Source: Ligula intestinalis
Taxonomy: Eukaryota > Platyhelminthes > Cestoda > Diphyllobothriidea > Diphyllobothriidae
Direction: 5' to 3'
NCBI GenBank assembly: GCA_036362985.1
Contig: JAYGXS010000005.1
Span: 48,504,113 to 48,568,112, forward strand
Length of the DNA: 64,000 bases
The position numbers and the translations under genes were made by a program. Below, piece by piece: positions 37,501-44,359 of the stretch (the stretch's first letter is position 1; every line of letters begins with the position of its first letter). Under the pieces are notes generated by a model. That model was not told where the DNA came from and did not search any database. It worked only from the letters and a program-made list of their open reading frames with translations.

Positions 37501-40500
37501 CCTTGGACGATGGCCGACAGCTTAGTGTGGCAGACTATCGATCAAGGCTCTATAAGGTAATTTTCAGCATTTGTTTCATTTTTTATTGCGTCCGTAACGA
37601 CAGTCATTTTTGGGCAGTCTTACTTTCTTTCCATAATATGGTTATTTTCAGCGATTTCTTGTTGTTTGTCGTTTTTCATAGCAGATATGAGAACGCACCC
37701 TGGGAAGTATTAAATTCTCTTAACAGGCTTGTAAACGATGGCTGTAAGTGAAGGAATCCAACACGTGGGTAACAGTTTAGTCATTAAAACTCGAACTACT
37801 GTTCACAACAACTTGCCGTTGAGCAGTGACATTTTAAAACAGCTTATAGATAAATCTAAATGGCAAAGGACATTTGTGTGTGTTGTCGTGTACTCCGTTC
37901 CATTTATCTATTTTCCTTGAGTGCGATTGCCGTTTCTGTTAAAATATTAGCTCAAGTACTGGGCCTAGGAATAGGAAGAACAGGCTAACCCCACTATCAT
38001 TTATATTTTCTCTTCAGTACTCTCCTGTATGATTCAGTATTTTTGTTTTGTTTACTTGTCTTTCGTCCCTTTGGACTTTTAGTTTCATTTTTTGTTTTAT
38101 TTGGCACTACAAGGCCTCGTTCCCTGCCCATTGTTCAAATCTCTAGATAGAATTTTACTGGCAGTACCTAACACTAGGTCACCCATTGAAGAGAATTACC
38201 TCCCCTAGACTCTTTCTCTCCCTCTCTCAGTGGAGCTAGTCAGGTTTTTCCTCTCGGAAAATTCTTTGAATTCGGTGATATCTTGAACGTTTGACATAAT
38301 CCTCTAAGTAACTCATTGTAGTAATTATTTAAGTTTAGAGGAGGAATGGTTGGAGATGCCGGTAGGTTGATACAGTCTGTTTCGGGTTCATTCAGCCAAT
38401 CATAACCCTGACTATCAGCTGGGACTGGGAACACAAGGATGCCCTCGAGTACAGCGCAGGTAGTCCATAGACTAGGTCTAGCAGACGGCTCATAAGCACT
38501 TCATTGAACCGAAGTTCATCAGTGCTTCATCATCTGTCATCCTCTTCCGCTACAGATCGTGTATTTATTCAAACAAAAATAGGCACACATTGATCCATTG
38601 GCTTACCAAAGTAAATGAGCTCTCGCGAATAGAAGCAAATATGCGTACCTCATGTTCTTTTGAAAAAGAAGAAAAAGACGCGATCACTGGAATGACAATT
38701 TTATTTTTCTGGCACCCTCTACCGTACATAAAAAATGTATCAGAAGCAACTAAGCGTATCGCTGCAGAGCTCGGCGGGGGTATTTCGCATCGTCCGATAG
38801 CTACTATACGTTCAGAGGCCGTGCAAATAAAAGACTCTCAGAAAAATAAAAAAGCCGACTCGGAGGAAATTCAAAAGCTGAACTTTCAAAACCGGTTTAT
38901 CAACCAGAAAGCAGACAGGGAAAGCTAGGGGACCTACTGGTTAGCCGGACCCCTTGCAGCTGTGCCAAGCAGTGACAGAATACCGGCGAAGCACGTGTCT
39001 GGGCCTTTTAGCTAGTACCTAGGCTGTTAGTATGGTAAGTTACAAAACCAAGACCCACTGGAGTTAGGTGAGCAGTCTGGCGTCGTTTCTCAAGTGCCAT
39101 GTGGCGACTGTTCTTGCTATTATACAGGGCAGACCGGGCTACGACCCACTGCCCCAGATCGCTACCCACATTTTGGAAGAAAGCCATGAATTCGACTTCA
39201 CAGACACGCGGATAATGGCACGCGCCACTAATAAGGCGGGGCGAGAACTACAGGAGGCTTGGGTGTCAGACTCCAACTCCGTCAACAGGCATGTGGATAT
39301 ACCACCCTGTTGTTTTGCCCTACGTGCTCGCGACCAAGAAACAGCCCAGTTCCTGTCCAGACAGGCATGCTGTTACGCCAAAGACGCAAGACACGGTGCC
39401 AAGGACGCGCGCAGATGGTGTGAGCATGGACCAATCACAAATTTCACCCCATTCCCCCCCCCCCCCCCCCGTTTAATCATAGCTAGACTACAAAAGCATG
39501 TCCACGCTTGCTGCTTTCTCGTTTTCTCTGACGACAGCCTCTGGGTGTGAAGCCGAAAGCTCAGAATATAATTGCCGTTCCAGTGATCGCGTCTTCTTCT
39601 TTTTCAAACAAACTCTGTTTGAATAAATAACCGATCCACAGCGACAGAGTATAGCAGGTGATAAGGCACTGATGAACTTCGGTTCGATGAAAAGCTTATG
39701 CTCCAATGGCGTATTGGTTATTTTCGCCATAGTCGAACGCAGGCTTGTGTTTTCAGGCGCGGATTGACTGAGTGACTGCACCAATCTACCCGAATATGCT
39801 GTCCTTCCTTCTCTCTGCAATTAGAACTTGATCGAATTCGGTCTCGTATTCGGCTGCCTGCTCGTGACCGTCTGCTAATTATGCGGAGCTTGTTTGCTTC
39901 GGGAAGCCAATAGATCGGTGTGCGCCAATTCCTGTCTGAATTCTAAAGGACTTCTAAAGCCAATGCTCTCCGAAACCGGTTTCACTTTTGCGTTTCGAGG
40001 TTTCCAAAATTCCTGACGGACAGTTTCAAGGGTGAGTGCAATGAATGATAAAGCTAAAAGTCCATAACTTCATAGGTAGAAGGCTTCGTCCCGTCGAAGA
40101 CTGGGGTCTTGCACGTCGGCAACTTTACTAGGTAGTAACTGTGTTCTATCCGTCGTCCATTAGGGGGGCGAGTGTTATTCTGTCATCTGGCCACTCATTC
40201 CTGGTCCTTACAAGCAAACTTTACTCACTTCGAGGTAGTGTGGACGAGAGTTGTCATAATACCACATTAAGAAACACCTCGTAAGCCGTTCTTCAGTCCG
40301 ATGAACCAAACTATTCCTTCAGGTGGCTACCGTTCGATCAGAACTGGTCAGGACGAGGTAAATTACCTTCACTTCTAGCTAGCTGGACGCGCGTGAAGTA
40401 TCATTTCCTTTTTGCCGAAATCCATCTTTTGTCCGTTCTCATCCTCAATAGCCCTCTTTATTCGCCCTATTTTCGCGTTGATAAAAAGTTCATGGGGGGA

Positions 40501-43500
40501 TTATTTTGTGAGCATTAGCTACACATTCCTTTTATCGTTTCAAGCGTAAATTTCCGCCAGTCAGGGCCGATTCTCTCTTTCGAACGATTTGCATCGACAA
40601 TTTTTTTGCAAAAATTGCTTTTTGAATGTAAACTGCAAGCATCATGCAGACAATGCTTAAAATACAAATATGTAGGTGCCATAATATTATGTTTAAACGC
40701 TAGAGTTGTTTCTTCTCGCTGAATTGGGGCGTGTGCGACTCTACTAGAAACTAAGCTCGCTTTTAGGACGCTTGCAATCATACTCAAAAATCATGGCTCC
40801 TTTCTTTGCGTCATTGCCCGTATTTCAGCAAAACAATCTACCCATTCAACTATTGGCTCTGCAAGACGCTTTTAACTCTTATCGATTGCACGCGTCTTTT
40901 TCTCAGTACTCAAATCCTTTGCCGGCGACTCAGACTCATCTTCATGACTTTTTATAGATGATCATGGCCAAAAAGGCTGAGCGAAGACAAGAACTTGAGT
41001 CTCGCAGCATGCAATACAGCGAGTCGGTGCCTTGTTCTGATGAGCAGGTACTGCGTCTACCTGTCATTTCTGTTTATCGAATCTAAACGTACTACTTAAA
41101 TATATTAAGTGGGTAGATTTATCTGCACTAAACAACTTGTTTTTCCTCATCTCAGGTCTGTTCTTCTCAGAGTTCCAGTGCCTCCTCCACTCTCCGAAGC
41201 GCTTCTCGATCAACAGATACATGTAAACTCATTAACATCGTTTAGCCTTCTTTGCCCACATGAAAACTATTTGCTACAAATTTGCTACAAAATGCTTGTG
41301 AACCGTCCAGCGAGCAAGTTACAATACCTATTCTTCCAGCAGTTTTTTTCTAAACGGGCATTATAAATTGCTAGTTTAGTTAGAACAGTCTTTCGATTTT
41401 TCAACAAAATTATCAGGGAGCAAGTAGGCTGTTTCGCTAATCTTTTCTCTTTCATGAGTATTCTGACGCTTGTTTGAGACTGTCAACTTCCCATTAACTT
41501 CCCTGATTTATCCAAGATTTGGTTGATATGGAATTGAACGCGTTTTTGCCTTTCTTCACAGTTCCTTAGAGCATTTTAGAGCAGGCATATATTTTCATTG
41601 CAGTGTCCTGGTCCGGAAACTCAGCCTCAGATTCTATCGTTCCACTTCATTAATCTCTTAGGTATCGAAGTACATGAACATTTTTCAGAAATGTTGACGG
41701 TGACAGTAGGTCGTGGCGGGTACATTGGTTTAATGTGCTTATCGAACTACTATGTACTTAAGCATGCTTCGTATTGTCTTTATAACTTTAAAGCTATCGG
41801 AGGTCATCATACTTCGCCGCATTCCATTGATAATATTCGGCCGTTCATAGCGTAAACATATAGTGGCTTATAATTTGGACATAACTCTGTGGACATTTAA
41901 CACCCATTTACCCTTATTTTTGACACTCGCTTACTTTAAATGCACCCCCTTCCCATTTTTTCACTTACCCTGTTATGCGAATCAACCCGACAAACATAAT
42001 TTGGTTATAAGAAACTGTTGCAGAACCTCCTTGATCATCTAATTGACCGTGTCGAGTTCGATTACTTTTTTTCTCGTCCCTAGCTAGAAGCTCTTCTGCC
42101 GAGAGGCCTGTTCGGCCCTGCGAATCCTGTCACAGGCTTTCGCGAAGAGATTCCCAGGCACAATCAATGCGAAAGAGTTCGATGTCTCCCCACCGGCCAC
42201 TATCAAATCGCCCTGAAAGCGGGTCTCGCACAAAACTACCGCAGACCTACATGGTACGAAAGGAACGTGATCCAACGCCCTCGCGGTCTACTGCCTTCCA
42301 GCCGGTAGCTCGTCGGGATCGAGTGAGTTTCTCTTAATTCTGACAATTGTCGTTTACTCTTCATTTATAAGCCTACAGTACGGCGGAGAAGTCGTGCAAA
42401 AGATCGATAATCACTCGCAAACTGGCATTAACACATACAAAAACTAATAAGTGATAATGCACAACCTTAGGCAAGTTTGTTACTCAAAGTAAATGTAAAA
42501 AGCACAATTGTTTGTTAAGAAAAATTAAAAAATAATAACAGTCGAGGTCCTCAGACGTAAAAAAATAAGCATAAATATGATGAATATATTTAAATCTTAC
42601 CGTCAGTTGAATAGATAACCCCATCAGTTTCTTTATACCAAAAGTACTTTTTCTTAGTCAAAATATTATAAATATATTGCCGTTATTTAATTACAATTTA
42701 TTGCAGATCGTTTTAACTTCCGGCAACTTTTCGACGATTTTCTTCGTTGTCATGCTTTATTTCATAAACGTAGATTATTTTCGATGTTTATATCAAACCT
42801 TGTAAAATAAGATATATATTAAAAGCATTTACCTAAAAATGAGTTTTTGGATATAAGTTCTCATGCAGATGGCTATTTGGGCCATATTTAGAAATTCCTC
42901 CAAACGCCAGGATACATTGTTAAACCAAAAGAGAGTCCGCAACAGAAGTTCGATATTGTTATTCCTAANNNNNNNNNNTTAGTGCGATTAGGTTTTACCA
43001 TCATCTTCGCGGTAATATATGGGCAGTTTTGCTTACATCCCAACTAGTTGATGCAGTGATCAAAATGCTTTCAAAAATTGTATTTGCATTTGTGACAAAA
43101 GGCTTCACACATTGGTGAAAATTAATTTTTGAAACTAAAATTGTTCCTCTTTTCTGAAAATAAATTGGCTCCCTTAAACTTAGCTTCACTTGCATTAGAT
43201 CCACTTCAGACTACATTTTCAGGTTTTTGAGAGGATATATTTTAAACTTCTTCGCTTATGTTGGTGTTATCCTATAGCACAACTCATAAAAGTAAAAGGT
43301 TTGGTTCTGTCTTACATAATAGCATAGCAAATATCTTAAATGTCGGGCTATCTTTGCCTATTACCCTCAATATACTGAACTAAATAGGCGGGTTTCCTTA
43401 CTAAAAACCTTCTCCAGGATTAAATCTACTCTTTGGATCAAAATAACATGAACAAATATGTACTAACCTACCAACTTAGTCATGAACTTTGCAGGAATTC

Positions 43501-43952
43501 CTAGACATACTCTACATACTGCGGTCTCTGTTATATTTTAGTCGTCTGAATCCCTAAACAACCGACCCCACAGTCACACGGGCAAACTGAAACAGTCCCG
43601 CTCAAAAACGCCACCAGAACAGGTACCCCTAAAGCCCCATCGACACACCTCTCTGTCCAGATCCAATACGTTTGCGGAGCCTCACCGGACTGCCGGTAGA
43701 GGCAGCTCGGCAGGCAGCCGTGAACCCAGTCTGACGCGTCTGCAGAAGCAGTTCTCTCGCCTGCCGCAGACCTTCTCTAGGGCCGCTGCGAATCCAACCA
43801 TCCTTCGAAGCAACACCTCGCCGGGCATTAGATCTGCTCATTTGCCGAATCCACCCCTACAGAACCGGGTAATCAGGCGCTACTCTGTTTCTGGACTTTT
43901 GCGTGTGACCTTTTGTGCATCTCGCTTCTACAAAGCTCCGTGGCCGAATTGA
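16526..43952 (+). CDS. MAPK15: mitogen-activated protein kinase 15 (ERK7/ERK8 type), 13 exons
   Basis: An atypical MAP kinase that in animals autophosphorylates its TEY motif and acts in cilium and basal-body maintenance and autophagy. Exons: 16526-16591, 16625-16723, 16759-16879, 16913-17043, 21019-21361, 21422-21431 (tentative), 24054-24101 (tentative), 31889-32026, 37451-37556, 40958-41047, 41156-41222, 42084-42322, 43542-43952. All phases agree and the total is 1869 nt. Seen: glycine loop IGKGAYG (19-25), Lys42 in IALKK, VIHRDLK with Asp137, DFG at 155-157, [13 protein letters not shown] (TEY 188-190), DMWSLGCI, and [16 protein letters not shown], which is diagnostic of MAPK15 just after the kinase core. 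The tail is Ser/Arg/Pro-rich, as in the family. Human MAPK15 is about 544 residues. The start ATG is the only sensible one, 18 codons before the glycine loop. Confidence 0.93.
16625..16723 (+). CDS. MAPK15: MAPK15 exon 2
   Basis: Encodes 33 residues, [10 protein letters not shown] to RNQTDAQ, including the ATP-binding Lys42. It ends in phase 0 at a GTAAGA donor. The following intron (16724-16758) is only 35 bp. Confidence 0.92.
16759..16879 (+). CDS. MAPK15: MAPK15 exon 3
   Basis: Encodes [20 protein letters not shown] and on to DIYLVFQYM, covering the alphaC helix (conserved Glu in RTFREI) and the hinge. It ends in phase 1. The next intron (16880-16912, 33 bp, GTACCA...TTTTAG) splits the Glu codon after the hinge Met. 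Confidence 0.92.
16913..17043 (+). CDS. MAPK15: MAPK15 exon 4
   Basis: Encodes [20 protein letters not shown] to GNVIHRDLK, ending at the catalytic-loop Lys in phase 0. A GTTAGC donor starts a roughly 4 kb intron (17044-21018). Confidence 0.92.
19990..20470 (+). repeat. 0.5 kb dispersed repeat, copy 1
   Basis: Shares ordered blocks with 30070-30535 in the same orientation: TTCTGCAGAAGGATAG, GCGAGGTCCT/GCAAGGTCCT, GTGACCTTGTCTG and CGTCAAGAGTTA/CGTCAATAGTTA. Both copies are in MAPK15 introns. No coding domain or tRNA head is visible; class unknown. Confidence 0.65.
20618..20648. repeat. (CA)n microsatellite
   Basis: About 14 CA units with one interruption (CACAAACA). Antisense open frames through it are artefacts. 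Confidence 0.9.
21019..21361 (+). CDS. MAPK15: MAPK15 exon 5 (activation loop)
   Basis: Opens with [19 protein letters not shown] and contains [16 protein letters not shown] and [20 protein letters not shown]. It ends in GPRPTRE in phase 1 at a GTGTGT donor. It follows exon 4 exactly (HRDLK then PSN). The insert between DFG and TEY ([20 protein letters not shown]) is longer than in most MAP kinases, as in ERK7/8. Confidence 0.95.
21422..21431 (+). CDS. MAPK15: MAPK15 exon 6, 10-nt micro-exon (tentative)
   Basis: After a TTTGCAG acceptor, the bases complete an Asp codon and add V-R-G. This gives PTRE-DVRG, where the family has an acidic pair then a hydrophobic residue. The phases fit exon 5 and exon 7. 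The resulting linker from ED to RP is 22 residues, as in human MAPK15. The donor (GTCCTA) is weak. The true exon may differ or may be affected by the gap at 24000. Confidence 0.35.
22090..22740 (+). mobile_element. Penelope-like element, reverse transcriptase fragment
   Basis: Encodes [20 protein letters not shown], then [13 protein letters not shown] (the YVDD box with Cys for Tyr, both Asp kept), [14 protein letters not shown] and [20 protein letters not shown], then LPF followed by a stop at 22612 where the family has LPFKGDP. Homology continues as [19 protein letters not shown] to about 22720. These motifs belong to Penelope-like reverse transcriptases. The 5' part of the enzyme and the GIY-YIG end are absent. 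It lies inside a MAPK15 intron in the same orientation. Confidence 0.85.
23640..24053 (+). other. MAPK15 intron with gap and a candidate 15-nt exon
   Basis: TTATTACAG|15 nt|GTAAGT at about 23977-23991 has far better splice sites than the tentative exon 6. It lies just before the 10-N gap (24000-24009). Fifteen nt would preserve frame and add Ser/Pro-rich residues (S-P-S-S in phase 2). I cannot decide whether it is used. Confidence 0.3.
24000..24009. other. assembly gap (10 N)
   Basis: Ten N, directly after a GTAAGTAT donor-like sequence and 44 bp before the tentative MAPK15 exon 7. Sequence relevant to this exon junction may be missing. Confidence 0.99.
24054..24101 (+). CDS. MAPK15: MAPK15 exon 7 (tentative)
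   Basis: After a TTCAG acceptor it encodes [15 protein letters not shown] and ends in phase 2 at a GTCAGT donor. The split codon joins exon 8 as R-P-M-K-T-L-D, matching the conserved RP..TLD of the family. The FA..(I/L)L pattern suits the C-lobe helix here. The junction to exon 8 is more secure than the 5' boundary. Confidence 0.5.
25240..25372 (+). repeat. Penelope 3' terminus with hammerhead-like motif (solo)
   Basis: Matches the 3' end of the Penelope copies at 35, 50 and 55 kb: a short leader (TGCTACTGCTTTCTG), a CTGATGA...GAAACGTC core (25287-25320), then the tail GTCGCAGCGATCGAGTCGTC and TTCTTCTCAGTAT. No coding part precedes it, so it is a solo terminus inside a MAPK15 intron. Confidence 0.7.
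25282..25325 (+). ncRNA. hammerhead-ribozyme-like motif (degenerate)
   Basis: The core CTGATGA (25287-25293) and GAAAC-GTC (25313-25320) are intact. Stem II is weakened (AATCG...TGGAT). Stem I is TGTCT against AAGCA, partly paired. The AC/GU stem III has no loop, so activity would need a dimer. Confidence 0.5.
25844..25920 (-). tRNA. tRNA-like SINE head
   Basis: A box TAGCTCAGTGGTAGAG and B box GGCTCGACTCC are in place. The T arm pairs (TGTGG/CCCAC) and the acceptor pairs over about 6 bp (GCCTCG/CGAGGT, one wobble). The region after the anticodon stem is long (GCAAAAGCATTTCCTTGCTG), so it could imitate a variable arm. The anticodon-like loop GCGCAAA would give GCA. I take it as a SINE head. 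Confidence 0.5.
26143..26219 (-). tRNA. tRNA-like SINE head
   Basis: Near-identical to the head at 25844-25920: A box TAGCTCAATGGTAGAG, B box GGTTGGACTCCC (degraded from GGTTCGANTCC) and T stem TGTGG/CCCAC. The damaged B box argues against an active gene. Confidence 0.5.
26825..26995 (+). mobile_element. compact fold-back Penelope remnant: antisense arm, hammerhead-like motif, sense arm
   Basis: The left part (26825-26910) is the reverse complement of a Penelope 3' end, and includes GATCGCTGGGACAACACTTT. It runs straight into a sense CTGATGA...GAAACGTC motif (26920-26953) followed by the sense 3' end (AATAAAAGTTTTGTCCCAGC). No coding part remains. It lies in a MAPK15 intron. Confidence 0.75.
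26915..26958 (+). ncRNA. hammerhead-ribozyme-like motif with 7-bp stem II
   Basis: CTGATGA (26920-26926), stem II GTATCCG/CGGATGC (7 bp including one G-U) closed by CGA, GAAAC (26946-26950) and GTC (26951-26953). Stem I is TGTCT against AGTCG (4 of 5 with a wobble). The first pair beside the core is an A-C mismatch. Best-formed stem II of subfamily 1 in the window. Confidence 0.65.
27370..28345 (+). mobile_element. RTE-like LINE, 5'-truncated reverse transcriptase
   Basis: Encodes [20 protein letters not shown] then [91 protein letters not shown] and, after frame changes, [20 protein letters not shown] and [12 protein letters not shown]. These are reverse transcriptase and C-terminal motifs of RTE-clade LINEs, with YADD intact. 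Stops at 27559, 27786 and about 28050 and a frameshift near 28070 inactivate it. The endonuclease is missing. It lies in a MAPK15 intron, same orientation. Confidence 0.82.
28690..29110 (+). repeat. tRNA-derived SINE family B with inverted partner
   Basis: A plus-strand SINE head begins near 28985 (GTGGCCTAATGCTTAGGGTG, then the B-box-like GGTTGCAACTTCGAGGC). Its body ends GGCCAATAAGCCAGAAATAG (about 29089). An antisense body copy lies just upstream (GGCCATTTCTGGCTTATTAG, 28858-28877). A second inverted pair (ACACTCGTTGATGAACGCTT near 28712 and AAC-GAGTGTCAA near 28938) suggests a fold-back of two copies. Confidence 0.55.
29150..29305. repeat. degenerate telomere-like CCCTAA-type repeat
   Basis: Many variants of a C/A-rich 6-12 nt unit (CCTAAC, CCCTAA, CCTCACCCTAA, AAACCCCAAAC, AACCCTTACCCT). 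The fully conserved CCCTAA hexamer is rare, so it is either an old interstitial telomeric tract or an unrelated minisatellite. Confidence 0.55.
30070..30540 (+). repeat. 0.5 kb dispersed repeat, copy 2
   Basis: Direct copy of the repeat at 19990-20470, with shared blocks TTCTGCAGAAGGATAG, CGCGAGGTCCT, GTGACCTTGTCTGTGGCGTC and GACCACTAC. It is followed by a short CT-rich microsatellite (30582-30608). Class unknown. Confidence 0.65.
31565..31680. repeat. degenerate GGTTAAG-type repeat
   Basis: Variants of a G/T-rich unit (GGGTAAGTTTAG, GATTAAGTTTAGGGTTATGGT, TAAGGTTG), in the same style as tracts at 33345-33480 and 33617-33800. Confidence 0.45.
31889..32026 (+). CDS. MAPK15: MAPK15 exon 8 (end of kinase lobe)
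   Basis: Encodes [40 protein letters not shown] and VQK, the terminal helices of a MAP kinase C-lobe (LL..P.KR.(S/T)AE.AL.HP). The acceptor is TTTACAG and the donor GTATGT. Phases are 2 in and 2 out. Confidence 0.93.
32740..32845 (-). repeat. solo antisense Penelope 3' terminus with (GAA)n
   Basis: On the minus strand it reads GAAGCGTCAGGCAAATAAAA, then a GTTCC..GATCGAATC block, an expanded CTT tract, and AAACTGCTTCCTGGGACTCG. This is the arm found at Penelope ends near 62.5 and 62.8 kb. The hammerhead 5' core is missing. The GAA expansion spans about 32772-32796. Confidence 0.65.
33345..33800. repeat. degenerate GGTTA(A)G minisatellite
   Basis: Two tracts (about 33345-33475 and 33617-33800) of imperfect units such as GTTAAGTTTAGGAT, AAGGTTAAGTTAAG, GGTTAGGCTAAAGG and AGGGTTGGGGTTAAAG. 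Open frames through them on both strands (Val/Arg/Ile- or Leu/Thr-rich) are repeat translations. Confidence 0.6.
33803..34373. mobile_element. MITE-like element with about 72-bp terminal inverted repeats
   Basis: The left end (33803-33877) and the reverse complement of the right end (34302-34373) share CCCTACTCCCAGCAT and AAACGGTGGTTAT with few differences. The roughly 420 bp interior has no coding domain. This is the layout of a non-autonomous DNA transposon. No convincing target-site duplication is visible. It lies in a MAPK15 intron. Confidence 0.65.
35340..35383 (-). ncRNA. hammerhead-ribozyme-like motif
   Basis: Minus strand: CTGATGA (35378-35372), stem II ATCCG/CGGAT with loop CCA, GAAA then TGTC (35352-35345; the usual C after GAAA is T, breaking the ACGU palindrome). 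Stem I is TGTCT against AGGCG. Core intact, stem III altered. Confidence 0.55.
35435..35442 (-). promoter_or_regulatory. TATA-like box in Penelope terminal repeat
   Basis: TATAAATA on the minus strand, 97 nt upstream of the predicted hammerhead cleavage base (35345). The same box occurs at equal distance in the copies at 50.8 and 55.7 kb. Confidence 0.45.
35914..35957 (+). ncRNA. hammerhead-ribozyme-like motif (degenerate)
   Basis: The core reads CTGATTA (G to T at a catalytic position), with stem II ATCCC...CAGAT weakened and GAAACGTC intact (35945-35952). Expected to be inactive. It belongs to the plus-strand half of the fold-back copy. Confidence 0.4.
37451..37556 (+). CDS. MAPK15: MAPK15 exon 9 (post-kinase MAPK15 signature)
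   Basis: After CCCCTTAG it encodes [20 protein letters not shown] then [15 protein letters not shown]. The (E/D)G.QLSV..YRSR(V/L)Y segment follows the kinase domain in MAPK15 proteins and separates them from ERK1/2. It ends in phase 0 at GTAATT. Confidence 0.93.
38648..39612 (+). mobile_element. fold-back Penelope copy, subfamily 2, with GIY-YIG remnant
   Basis: The left arm (38648-38713) is the reverse complement of the right end (39562-39612): GACGCGATCACTGGAA against TTCCAGTGATCGCGTC. Between them are the linker [20 protein letters not shown] (38720-38930) and a broken GIY-YIG C-terminus (39068-39380) with EEAW-type [19 protein letters not shown] poly-C run (39454-39469) precedes a hammerhead-like motif (39528-39562). 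It lies within a MAPK15 intron. Confidence 0.75.
39523..39567 (+). ncRNA. hammerhead-ribozyme-like motif, subfamily 2
   Basis: CTGACGA (39528-39534), an imperfect stem II (GCCTC...GAAGC), GAAA (39555-39558) and GCTC (39559-39562). Stem I pairs TTCT with AGAA. The stem III nucleotides are AGCU, a palindrome replacing the ACGU of subfamily 1, so the pairing scheme is kept with a different sequence. Confidence 0.6.
40958..41047 (+). CDS. MAPK15: MAPK15 exon 10
   Basis: Exactly 30 codons, phase 0 at both ends, between a TTTTATAG acceptor and a GTACTG donor. It encodes [20 protein letters not shown] and ESVPCSDEQ. Joining RSRLYK to [10 protein letters not shown] parallels the human order, where RSRVYQ is followed by MI. 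Confidence 0.88.
41156..41222 (+). CDS. MAPK15: MAPK15 exon 11
   Basis: Encodes a short Ser-rich stretch, [20 protein letters not shown], then DT, ending in phase 1 at GTAAAC. An alternative acceptor 15 nt downstream (exon from 41171) keeps the frame. The phase fits exon 12, forming a Ser codon at the junction. Confidence 0.75.
42084..42322 (+). CDS. MAPK15: MAPK15 exon 12 (Ser/Arg/Pro-rich tail)
   Basis: Open for 79 codons in the phase set by exon 11: [20 protein letters not shown] through [20 protein letters not shown]. It ends in phase 0 at a strong GTGAGT donor and begins after CCCTAG (alternative AG 4 nt later). The basic, Ser/Pro-rich composition matches the disordered regulatory tail of MAPK15. 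An antisense open frame here is a shadow. Confidence 0.82.
42450..43200. repeat. AT-rich unclassified repeat, copy 1
   Basis: Blocks such as TTTTTGGATATAAGTTCTCAT, TGGGCCATATTTAGAAATTCC and the preceding AT-rich 400 bp recur at 46.84-47.1 and 49.7-50.17 kb. The 10-N gap (42969-42978) is inside. No coding domain. It lies in the last MAPK15 intron. Confidence 0.55.
42969..42978. other. assembly gap (10 N)
   Basis: Ten N within an AT-rich repeat in the last MAPK15 intron. Confidence 0.99.
43542..43952 (+). CDS. MAPK15: MAPK15 exon 13 (last exon)
   Basis: After TATTTTAG the frame stays open for 136 codons to a TGA at 43950-43952 and contains no Met. Segments include [40 protein letters not shown] and [16 protein letters not shown]: Ser, Arg, Pro and Thr-rich with many basic-directed phosphorylation-like sites. 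It is in phase with exon 12. A polyadenylation signal lies 162 bp after the stop. Confidence 0.82.
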   Translation, partial: SSESLNNRPHSHTGKLKQSRSKTPPEQVPLKPHRHTSLSRSNTFAEPHRTAGRGSSAGSREPSLTRLQKQFSRLPQTFSRAAANPTILRSNTSPGIRSAHLPNPPLQNRVIRRYSVSGLLRVTFCASRFYKAPWPN

Positions 43953-44113
43953 AGCGAACGTTTGCATTCCGGGTTTATCTATAATTAGGGAAGAGGAAGT
44001 CTGTTCAGTCGCTCGAATCGTTTATTCATTCACCCGAGTCCGTCGTCGTAGATAAAAGCCGCTTCTAACTCTGACGAAGGACTCCTGCAAGAGGTCAAAA
44101 GCTCACAGGAAAG

Positions 44114-44119
44114 AATAAA
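44114..44119 (+). terminator. polyadenylation signal AATAAA for MAPK15
   Basis: Canonical AATAAA 162 bp downstream of the MAPK15 stop and just before a SINE family A tail. Assigned by position; cleavage cannot be confirmed from sequence. Confidence 0.5.
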
Positions 44120-44126
44120 TGATCTC

Positions 44127-44182
44127 AAGTTTTTCACAATTGGGTCAACTCAAATTAAGCAAATCTGCCAAACCTCCTAATA
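44127..44182 (+). repeat. SINE family A tail
   Basis: TTTTTCACAATTGGGTCAACT followed by CTGCCAAACCTCCTAATA, the tail of the tRNA-derived SINE without its head. It sits 8 bp after the MAPK15 polyadenylation signal. Confidence 0.65.
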
Positions 44183-44359
44183 CCAGTTAACCCTTGGTAT
44201 GGAAACCTAAATGGTTAAAACCTTTTCTCTTATACATTTTCTTGTCCAATGGACACATGATCGGGGATCCTCCGACCCCCGACCCTTGGAGGGCGGGGGG
44301 AAGGTTTTCGGTATGCACGAGTTTACCCATACCGAATATTTTAACTCGATGACAGTGAA

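Larger units (their letters stand above)
37557..40957 (+). other. MAPK15 intron 9
   Basis: About 3.4 kb between exons 9 and 10. The frame of exon 9 stays open for 65 codons into the intron by chance. It contains the fold-back Penelope copy at 38648-39612. I see no exon supported by phase. Confidence 0.6.

Noticed and set aside
37557..37751. Read-through extension of MAPK15 exon 9
   Set aside because: The frame is open by chance past a good GTAATT donor. Joining to 40958 gives the RSRLYK-MI order seen in the family.
43629..43841. 70-codon minus-strand ORF
   Set aside because: Shadow of MAPK15 exon 13, whose plus frame is open over 137 codons and in phase with exon 12.
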